Shown here in pieces: positions 56,886-64,000 of a stretch of DNA of 64,000 bases. How positions within the stretch are numbered: position 1 is the first letter of the stretch; every line of letters starts with the position of its first letter. The translations under genes were made by a program, and so were the position numbers. Below the pieces are notes generated by a model. That model did no database searches. It was not told where the DNA came from and worked only from the letters and a program-made list of their open reading frames with translations. The stretch is from Lachancea thermotolerans CBS 6340 (Eukaryota; Ascomycota; Saccharomycetes; Saccharomycetales; Saccharomycetaceae), in NCBI RefSeq assembly GCF_000142805.1, contig NC_013082.1:372001-436000 (forward strand), read 5' to 3'.

Positions 56886-58730
56886 TTATATAGAGCTGGG
56901 CTTACGGGATGTCCTGGAGGTCGACATTCTTTGGTCTTTGGAACCTTTGTTCGTATGTGCAGGCTGTGAGGAAGGTGCCAAAGATGCCTGAGATGGCCTG
57001 CGAAGAAGTTCTGAATCGGTAACGATGTGAAGCATGAAGGTCAGTATGAAAGCAAGGATACTTGCAAGCAAAGGAACAGTCATGAAGATCTTTGGTTTTG
57101 TGGTGTTTGTGTGGGCGTAGACGAGCAGTAAGATCGGTGGGAATACAAGCATAGTAGCGCTTCTTACGAGAGCAATAGCGCCAAAGAGCTCGCCCAAAGA
57201 TGACTTGGAGCAGTATTTGACCAGCGTGGCTTGAAGTGTTGGCGAGAAGAAGGCGCTCAGGTTTTGGAAAACCGCAAAAACCAACAGGACCAGCCCGCGG
57301 GTATCGTCCCACAAAAGAATGGCGGCGATAGAAATTACCACAGAAAACATGGCAGTACGAAGCGACATCAGGTCAATGGCGTCTACCGAGTTGTCCAGTC
57401 GAGTGTACATTTTCTTGAGGACGTGCAAGAACAGCGGCGAAAGTATCAACAGGACCATAGCTCTCCCGATTCCTATGAATGAGATGAAGTACCCCAAGTG
57501 CACAGAGTCCCACCGGTACTTATATGTAGCGAAGAGCACAAGCGGGACGACCATGCCTGTTGTCGAGATAATAAATAGAACGTCCAGCGCTACGAGAATT
57601 AGTACTGTGTATCTTGGGATCAGTGAGCCATGTACCGATGGCGGTAGCCACATCTTTTTCAGTGGAGATAGCAGGTCCAAGAACTTGAGAGCCTGGTACC
57701 TGCCATGCCTAGTGACAGACACAGACGAGGTGTTCGTTAAAACACTTTCAAAGCTGCGTCTGCGATCGCGGAATTTAGTCTGGCTTTGTCTCAACGCGTT
57801 AACATGGCGGGACTCGGTCAAAAATATAGTAGTAAAGATAGTGAAGAACGTGATGAACATCACGGCTATCACGAATGGCATGTAGTTGTTCCCGTTGGAT
57901 AACTTGATGGCCGCGGAGCCGATAAGAGGACCAGTTCCGATACAGGCGTAGATTGTACTCATTAGCATACTAATTGCTATTGTTCGGTCTTTTGGCTCTG
58001 TACAATCCGTGATGTAACTGTTTCCATTTGCAATAGTCAGCATCAGACCGCCAGATAAGGCCTGGATACTGTTTGCGAGAATGATTTTCCATTTGCTGTA
58101 AGGCGTTGAGGGAAGGATGGTGTAGACAATAGCTAGCAAACTCACTAGCCTCACGCACCCGACGTATTGGAAGATTGGCTTTCTGCCGAACCGGTCAGAG
58201 AGTTCGCCTAATTTTCCTGCTAGCAACGTTCCCACTATTCCTTGTATCAACATCTGAGCAGATTGGATAGAAGAGAAAGTTGACTGCGCCTTAGGCATGT
58301 CACATCTGGCCTCTTCAGGGCTATCGGGCGAACCTGGCGAAATGCCCTGGCACACTTTTTGTGTCGTGAGGATGATAGAAGGAGAGGCCACCATGGTCTC
58401 TGCCAGGGACATCAAGGCTACTGTGAAGCACAAAAGAGACAAACTGGGTCTGTAGTACCACGCTAGCTTTGAGTGCTTGAGCTTTGACTCCCGCAGCCAG
58501 CGGGCTTCTTCAGTTTCTGGCCCGTTTGACGGCGCGCCCTGTGGGCTGGATCCATTACCCATTGCTTCTTCAACGAGTGCGACCCCCGTGCTTTCCACTA
58601 CGAACTCGAGTTCGGCATTTGTTGCGTCTACGCCGCGCAAACCTTCCAAGTCAGGGCCCAGGGGGTTCTGATGCAGCAGAGGGGAGCCTTCATTGGGTTC
58701 CTGCTCACCAGCTGGCAAATTCTCTGTCAT
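56886..58730 (-). CDS. YJL163C-type MFS membrane protein
   Basis: The protein has 614 residues (555 in S. cerevisiae YJL163C). A long hydrophilic N-terminus (1-90) is followed by 12 membrane segments with a central cytosolic loop (about 315-355). The first MFS motif is GKLGELSDRFGRKPIFQYVG, a canonical G-x-x-x-D-R-x-G-R/K-x loop. DCTEPKDRTIAISML and SKSSLGELFGAIALVRSA are typical of the TetA/folate-transporter-like group. Substrate is unknown in S. cerevisiae, where the protein is uncharacterised. The place between TPK (YJL164C) and JJJ2 (YJL162C), with MCD4 inserted, identifies it. Confidence 0.87.
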   Translation of the reverse strand: MTENLPAGEQEPNEGSPLLHQNPLGPDLEGLRGVDATNAELEFVVESTGVALVEEAMGNGSSPQGAPSNGPETEEARWLRESKLKHSKLAWYYRPSLSLLCFTVALMSLAETMVASPSIILTTQKVCQGISPGSPDSPEEARCDMPKAQSTFSSIQSAQMLIQGIVGTLLAGKLGELSDRFGRKPIFQYVGCVRLVSLLAIVYTILPSTPYSKWKIILANSIQALSGGLMLTIANGNSYITDCTEPKDRTIAISMLMSTIYACIGTGPLIGSAAIKLSNGNNYMPFVIAVMFITFFTIFTTIFLTESRHVNALRQSQTKFRDRRRSFESVLTNTSSVSVTRHGRYQALKFLDLLSPLKKMWLPPSVHGSLIPRYTVLILVALDVLFIISTTGMVVPLVLFATYKYRWDSVHLGYFISFIGIGRAMVLLILSPLFLHVLKKMYTRLDNSVDAIDLMSLRTAMFSVVISIAAILLWDDTRGLVLLVFAVFQNLSAFFSPTLQATLVKYCSKSSLGELFGAIALVRSATMLVFPPILLLVYAHTNTTKPKIFMTVPLLASILAFILTFMLHIVTDSELLRRPSQASLAPSSQPAHTNKGSKDQRMSTSRTSRKPSSI

Positions 58731-59250
58731 TTTAGCTTCCGAATGTTCCTCTGAAGTTTCCCAGTCAATAGTCTCCCTGGTATATGTTCTCGCTCCTTGA
58801 CGTTTGGACCCTGTATATCAATGTAAACTTTTCTACATAAGTTATATTTATTCAACAGTTCTCTGAGGTATTAAGCTTTAGCCTTTACAAATACATGAGT
58901 AAGGGTAAGAAGAGGGGCAGGGGCCGCCAACACGAACTAACGGGATAGCAATTCCGCGATTCCAGCGTTGGTTGCTTGCTGCAGCCATCTAACGAGAGCA
59001 GGAAAAAAACCGACTCTTGAAAGCTGATTACATTTTGCTATGCACTAGATTACTATGTAGCTGGACAGGGTCAACTGTGTCGTTCGTGAACAAGGGCTAA
59101 AAGCATTAGAAAGACTTCAGCCTGGCTTCGAAGCCAACTTTACTAGTCACCACTGTGCCTTCGTAGTCTTGGCACGTCAGTGATTGACTGACAAATGCAG
59201 TTGTCATGCCCGCTTTCCTTGCTAGGAAAGCGCTCTAGTAAAGTCTTCCC
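58731..59250. other. YJL163C-type gene promoter / MCD4 3' region
   Basis: This gap is 520 bp. A 17-codon, very basic ATG frame at about 58895 (MSKGKKRGRGRQHELTG) is too short to support. No RNA gene was recognised. Confidence 0.4.
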
Positions 59251-62019
59251 TTATTGAGTCTTCTTCACCTTGTCCGCTCTTGAAAGTGAGACGTTCCGCA
59301 ACAGGACGTGACTGATAAATTCTAGCAGCAGCATAATTAATGAGGATAATATGGCCAGACAGTAGTTGGAGATCGAAACGCCGATGTCAAGCCAGCTTCC
59401 CTCCGTTTTCAAGAGGTAGAAAAATTGAAGTGAGAGTATGTCACTGGTGCAAATTATGAGGGATGAAATGCTGTAATCCTTGAAACGCAGCTTCAAGTTC
59501 AGGATCCCCAGACCCGAAGAGAGCGTGATGTATGGCAAGATCAACTTGAGAACTAAAAGTGCGCCCATCGGAAATGGATCGAAGATTGGCATCAACCGGT
59601 AGACCGAATCCAATGAAAACGAGGAAATCGAAGCGATATTACCAGTACTGAAGAACGCCACCTGCATCAAAAAAAACCCTATCACTGAAACGCGTAACAG
59701 CTGCAGCCAATTGTGAGATGAAGCATTTTTAGCGCTATTTTCCTTTATTCCCGATTCTATCTCAATCCACTGAACGATGTATGCAGTGAACAAAAAGTAA
59801 AAGAATGATTCAAACGAGATGGTCAGGATGATAAATGCAGGTGCGAAGGTGAGGTAGATGATGAGCATTCGCACTCTGTAGTCATTGCTAGGTTCCAAGT
59901 AGTGGAAAATAGGCATAACGGCTAATGAAAGAGCAAACACTATCCAACCACCAATTTGAGAGTCCCGAGGCAGTCCCTCTCTGTTTTGCAGCGAAATGAC
60001 AGACTTGTTGGTAATGGCCACCATAGCAACTATCAAGACCACTTGGATGACCAGCACTTTTGAAGTGTGGGCTTTGATGTCTTGACGTAGATGGTAGATC
60101 CCCCAGCATGCACTCAGCACAATTAAGGCACTCGCCGCGTTGATTTGTTTCAAGCTTTCAACCTTTACTGCGTCAAAGAGCGTAAAGACCGAGATAGAAA
60201 GACTAGTAGCAAGCCATAGAATATTAGTTCTGACGTCCTTGATGCCACAGGCAAGTGGGTAGAAACCCAAAACAACAAAACTCACTGTGAAAATCCAGCG
60301 GCTAAAAAAGCCATAAACGATGCTTTCGTAAATCGCTAGAACCGCGGCTAGTATACCCAGTTTCTTTGGAAGTGTGATTCCTTCGAAAAACTCCCCCAGG
60401 CCATCACCGAGAATAACCCTGCTCTTGAAAATCTGACTCCAAAAAAAAAGTGGGAACATTAGGTACATGTAGAAGTTGAATGGAGACCTCTGATAGTGAA
60501 GAACGTAGTTCAATACTAGCGATAGTGCTCCAAAAATTGCGAGGTTCGTGATCGTCGTCTTCAGCTCGTATTCCTTGGTCAAGATGAACAATCTCAAAAA
60601 GATGATGAAGGAATATGTAATCCAGCCAACAAATCCAAAAGTCACAATGGTTCTTGTAAATTGCCAGTTGTACGTGGTCAAGTAGTGGAGGCCCTCTAAA
60701 GTTACCGACATTAACTCTTCGGTGAGCTTGATAGCAGGACTCTCTAGGGACTCATCCCCTGCAGAGATCCTTTCAATTAACTGCTCAATTTCATCCAGGT
60801 ATTGGGACGCAGGCTTCTCGACAAACTTATGGTAAGGCTTATACTGGAACTGAGACAACTCTATTTCCTGCTCTTTGACCAAGTACTGTTCCAAAATCGC
60901 TTTTGCGTTGGAATACAATGCTTTTAACTTATTTTCCTCGGAACCGTCGATGTATGACAATGGTAACTCGCCCACCGAATTCGCGGGGTAGTCTGCACCA
61001 ATAAGATATGTCATCAAAGATGCAATATCCGCCTGTTTCACATCATTCCGCTGTATATTAGCTAGGTCCCAGCCCTCAGTATAATTATCGTAGATTGGAG
61101 CTTTATTCAATACTGGTCTATTCAGCCCTGCCCCCCAAGCAATCAAAGGTGTTCTTGTGTTGTTGGGGTGACCGTCTCCATGAGATCCAAATGCACTCAT
61201 GCCATGGTCTGCAGTAAATACGAAAGCAGTGTCGTCATCTCCGAAAAAGTCACGGACCTTGGGAACAAGCTTTGAGACCTCGTCATCAATGTATTTGACA
61301 TTATCGTAGTACTCGGGCGAATAAGGGCGGTACGAGTGACCCGCAGTATCGCAGCCCAAAAGGTGTAGAAAAAATACATTTCCAGGTTGCATTATCTGCT
61401 CATGCAGCTCTCTGTCCATCGTGGAATTGTAAAATAGGTTGTCGAGATGTCTGAAAACATATGCGTCTAGCTCAATAGATGATTGGGTAAAATCCTCGAA
61501 TTCATGACCGTACATCCATGCGTCGACCTTATTGGGGTCAGATGCACCATCTTTGAACATTGGAAGTATATCAGGGGAGCCGAAAGAGTATGTGTGTGCG
61601 GATTGGTTAAAGAAGCTGTCGAAGTCGACTGGATTCTCTTTCCAACCCTTAGTCACGGCGCTTACATCCTCATAAAACCCCGCGATCATTGCCACATGAC
61701 CAGGCCTTGATTCAGTGGGCATCCTAGTGTGAGAAACACCGTATGTGGCGTTATTGAGAACTAGCGACCTGAGAAATGGCGCCAAGTGAGCCGTTTCGCC
61801 TGTTGTGGGATGTGTAATTTTATCGAAGGTTGTATCTGCCCGCAAGCCATCCCCCACAATAAGAAACAGTCTCTTCGCTGGAGGCGCATCGGTGCTTCTA
61901 TAGGTTTGCATTCCGTGCACCAACGGTGACACGAAATAGATGTCGAAAATAGACCATAGATAAACGAAGTGGAACAAAATGCCCACTACGACAAACGTTA
62001 GTCTCTGCTTGCTCCACAT
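59251..62019 (-). CDS. MCD4: Mcd4, GPI ethanolamine-phosphate transferase 1
   Basis: The protein has 922 residues (919 in S. cerevisiae). One N-terminal membrane segment (about 8-28) is followed by a lumenal alkaline-phosphatase-type domain (about 45-440). The metal-site motifs are [32 protein letters not shown] (Thr nucleophile region), [13 protein letters not shown] and [16 protein letters not shown]. About 14 membrane segments follow. In the ER, Mcd4 adds phosphoethanolamine to the first mannose of the GPI precursor, needed for all GPI proteins such as Toh1 here. The tail ends KVKKTQ, with lysines near the C-terminus as in an ER-retrieval signal. It is YKL165C. Confidence 0.96.
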   Translation of the reverse strand: MWSKQRLTFVVVGILFHFVYLWSIFDIYFVSPLVHGMQTYRSTDAPPAKRLFLIVGDGLRADTTFDKITHPTTGETAHLAPFLRSLVLNNATYGVSHTRMPTESRPGHVAMIAGFYEDVSAVTKGWKENPVDFDSFFNQSAHTYSFGSPDILPMFKDGASDPNKVDAWMYGHEFEDFTQSSIELDAYVFRHLDNLFYNSTMDRELHEQIMQPGNVFFLHLLGCDTAGHSYRPYSPEYYDNVKYIDDEVSKLVPKVRDFFGDDDTAFVFTADHGMSAFGSHGDGHPNNTRTPLIAWGAGLNRPVLNKAPIYDNYTEGWDLANIQRNDVKQADIASLMTYLIGADYPANSVGELPLSYIDGSEENKLKALYSNAKAILEQYLVKEQEIELSQFQYKPYHKFVEKPASQYLDEIEQLIERISAGDESLESPAIKLTEELMSVTLEGLHYLTTYNWQFTRTIVTFGFVGWITYSFIIFLRLFILTKEYELKTTITNLAIFGALSLVLNYVLHYQRSPFNFYMYLMFPLFFWSQIFKSRVILGDGLGEFFEGITLPKKLGILAAVLAIYESIVYGFFSRWIFTVSFVVLGFYPLACGIKDVRTNILWLATSLSISVFTLFDAVKVESLKQINAASALIVLSACWGIYHLRQDIKAHTSKVLVIQVVLIVAMVAITNKSVISLQNREGLPRDSQIGGWIVFALSLAVMPIFHYLEPSNDYRVRMLIIYLTFAPAFIILTISFESFFYFLFTAYIVQWIEIESGIKENSAKNASSHNWLQLLRVSVIGFFLMQVAFFSTGNIASISSFSLDSVYRLMPIFDPFPMGALLVLKLILPYITLSSGLGILNLKLRFKDYSISSLIICTSDILSLQFFYLLKTEGSWLDIGVSISNYCLAILSSLIMLLLEFISHVLLRNVSLSRADKVKKTQ

Positions 62020-62194
62020 TGAAGCCTTAAGACACGTTCAATAGTTCAATGGCACCTAGTGTGAAACAGATCAGCTTTCAAATCTAGGATCTTTAACAAC
62101 ACACCCGCTCTACAAAGCTGACGTGTAAAAACCTTGGTGGGTATCATCATTTATTACGTTTCTGTAACAGTGTTCTGTTCTGTGGGGTGAACGC

Positions 62195-63967
62195 CTAACG
62201 CTTTTTGGAAGCATAAATCGAGCCCATCAAGGTCGCAAAACTTTCTGCAACAATGCGCTGTCTATTTTGTAGCTCCTGCAACTTTTCAGCAATCCTCAGG
62301 TCGTAAGCTTTCGCTTGCAAAAGTATATTAGCATTTTCAACCCGAACTAAACGCTCGTTGAAAAGATCGTCCGCTGTAGAGCGTCTTGAAAGAGTGTCTA
62401 GGAGTCTGCGTTTAATTTTATTTGCGTGCAAGTTGAAATTCTTTATAACCTGGATCGTCTGGAGGACTTGCTGCTTATCCAAAACATTAATTTGAAGAGC
62501 TGGCAGAGCGGGCAGCGATAGGTCGACAATTGCCTCGTTTATTCCCAGCTCGGTGGCTGAAACGAGTTCTGGTTTATATATCCGTGGAAGTGTCTCATTA
62601 ACTGGCCGAGATAATGTTTCTGCGCCAATCTCGTAAGGAAAAAGCGGACTGGAGTGAGAGTCTTCCATCATGTCAACCTCAGGTGAGTGGGCACGCTCCG
62701 TTTTGAGCCTCTTGATGCGCACGTTATCTAATGTGTCGCTCACTTTTCTCATGTCAAAAAACTCGTCGTCTTTGGGTAGCACATTTTCCAGCTCTGTAAG
62801 GCGAATGTCGTCTTTTTCTTTCGTTTTGAATACTTCCGCCTTGAGCCCAACTATTGGTCTCTTGCGCGCTTTTTCTTGCGGTAATGTGCTGCGGACAGTA
62901 GCAGAAGAATCCTCCATTTTTGGGCTCGATGTTGAGCCAGGTGCACCATCGTGTGATTCGGTGCCTCTCTCTGCCTGGGTTTGGGAAAGTTTATCGGCCT
63001 CTTTCGCCGAACCAGAATTCCTTTCGTGTTCCTCCAGACTGATGGGCTCATCGATTGAAGTTTTATTGACTTTTGGATTTTTGAACTTATCCAGAATATC
63101 TTTGAGGCCTTGTAATGTGTCTGTTGTCGGAGTCGGCTGGCTTTTAACGGGCGAAGTTGATCTTCTATTTTGTTGCTTGTCATTGTGACTTGTTCTGGCG
63201 TAATGCCGGTGAAAGTTGCTAGGGAAGGGCGAGCCGGGAGGATCGGGGATGAATTCCTGAGTATCTTTTTTGGGGAGCTTAGTTCTTTTGCCCTCACTAA
63301 AAGGCGTTGAAGGGTCCTCATCGGCGCTATGTGGGATGTCGAGATCCGGGACTGAGGATGGAAACCTTGAACTAAATGTGGAGCTTCCTAGCTTGGCATC
63401 TGTAGTAGTATGATTGTTGGATGGGCGTTGATGCTGGTAGCTTTTCGCGTTGAACGGTTTGTCTTGGGAAGCGAAGGGGCTCCCATGGACATCGCTGTCG
63501 ACACCAAAGCCGTATGGCTGCTGCTCGTAAGGTTTGCTCTTCCTCGAAAAGGCTGTGCTCGGACGAATCTTGTCTCTAGAGGGCGTAGTGGGATTTGGCG
63601 CGGATGCGCGAGCAGATTGGGGCACGTTTGTTTTCCGCGGCGATGAGTTCGACGTTTCCGAGACGCTACTAGCTGTGGCGGCCACCAATGCAGACAGCTT
63701 CGTCTTTTTCGGCACATAAGTATACAGGCCTTTCGATATCAGAGACCTATTATAAGTCCTTCTTAGCTCTTTATCAATAAGAACAGATTGGGCATGCGAT
63801 ACCAGTTTGAACATCTCGGCAGCACTTGCAGATTTGTTTTTGTCGGGGTGGATTGCCATTGCTATTCTTCGGTAGGCCTTCTTGATCTGGGACTCCGATG
63901 CGTCTGACTTCAGTCCTAGCACTGAGTAATGTGTTGTTTCGTCAACCCACATATCTTCGGATATCAT
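62195..63967 (-). CDS. JJJ2: Jjj2-type J-domain protein
   Basis: The protein has 590 residues (583 in S. cerevisiae YJL162C). The J domain occupies about 12-80 (HYSVLGLKSDASESQIKKAY) with the Hsp70-activating HPD at 40-42, followed by KNKSASAAEMFKLVSHA and the end helix LRRTYNRSL. The rest is Ser/Pro/Lys-rich and low in conservation, with a short conserved C-terminal helical region (about 490-590, IKRRLLDTLSRRS). J proteins stimulate Hsp70 ATPase; the client is unknown. Position after YJL163C supports the name. Confidence 0.87.
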   Translation of the reverse strand: MISEDMWVDETTHYSVLGLKSDASESQIKKAYRRIAMAIHPDKNKSASAAEMFKLVSHAQSVLIDKELRRTYNRSLISKGLYTYVPKKTKLSALVAATASSVSETSNSSPRKTNVPQSARASAPNPTTPSRDKIRPSTAFSRKSKPYEQQPYGFGVDSDVHGSPFASQDKPFNAKSYQHQRPSNNHTTTDAKLGSSTFSSRFPSSVPDLDIPHSADEDPSTPFSEGKRTKLPKKDTQEFIPDPPGSPFPSNFHRHYARTSHNDKQQNRRSTSPVKSQPTPTTDTLQGLKDILDKFKNPKVNKTSIDEPISLEEHERNSGSAKEADKLSQTQAERGTESHDGAPGSTSSPKMEDSSATVRSTLPQEKARKRPIVGLKAEVFKTKEKDDIRLTELENVLPKDDEFFDMRKVSDTLDNVRIKRLKTERAHSPEVDMMEDSHSSPLFPYEIGAETLSRPVNETLPRIYKPELVSATELGINEAIVDLSLPALPALQINVLDKQQVLQTIQVIKNFNLHANKIKRRLLDTLSRRSTADDLFNERLVRVENANILLQAKAYDLRIAEKLQELQNRQRIVAESFATLMGSIYASKKR

Positions 63968-64000
63968 TGAGAAGACTGAACTTCACCAGAGGGCAGTTTG

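Noticed and set aside
58895-58948. 17-codon basic frame between MCD4 and the YJL163C-type gene
   Set aside because: Too short, no splice signals to extend it, and no known homologue.

Overview
This window is nuclear DNA of a budding yeast in the family Saccharomycetaceae whose lineage did not pass through the whole-genome duplication. Lachancea is my best guess for the genus. Nearly every gene has a recognisable S. cerevisiae counterpart, and those counterparts come alternately from two S. cerevisiae blocks: chromosome X left arm (YJL162-YJL184) and chromosome XI left arm (YKL165-YKL180). Here they are woven into one ancestral order. Genes are compact, strands are mixed, and two canonical yeast introns are visible (GTATGT...TACTAAC...AG). 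Start codons were reassigned to ATG where an open frame runs further upstream without one.

Layout. 0-10 kb: the end of GON7, a FEN2-type pantothenate transporter, MNN11, a YJL181W-family gene split by an in-frame TAA, ATP12, PFD1 and ATG27. 10-26 kb: RPL17 with intron, COY1, SWI3 with a long hexapeptide repeat, KRE9, RFA3, CPS1, STE3, TOH1 and ASG7. 26-47 kb: SET2, LST4, ZRT3, TPO5, SNU114 (with a 62-nt intron after a 23-nt first exon), EBP2, ERG20, QCR8, NNK1, MRPL38 and HAL5. 47-56 kb is the least S. cerevisiae-like stretch. It holds an LrgB-like membrane protein and a CPA2-type cation/proton antiporter, neither of which I can place as an S. cerevisiae orthologue, on either side of MRP49, with long gaps and possible relics. 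It is followed by a PKA catalytic subunit (TPK). 56-64 kb: a YJL163C-type MFS protein, MCD4 and JJJ2.

Functionally this is mostly core cell biology: translation and ribosome assembly (RPL17, MRPL38, MRP49, EBP2), splicing (SNU114), chromatin (SWI3, SET2), nutrient signalling (LST4, NNK1, HAL5, TPK), wall, glycan and GPI synthesis (MNN11, KRE9, TOH1, MCD4), isoprenoids (ERG20) and respiration (ATP12, QCR8). A mating-signal neighbourhood (STE3-TOH1-ASG7) stands out because the two pheromone-response genes act on one another in S. cerevisiae but are on different chromosomes there.

I found no virus, intact transposon, convincing tRNA, centromere or obviously novel multi-gene system. The most notable observations are the SNU114 intron, the interrupted YJL181W-family gene, the STE3/ASG7 proximity, the two accessory transporters around MRP49, and several short repeats and shared promoter motifs.
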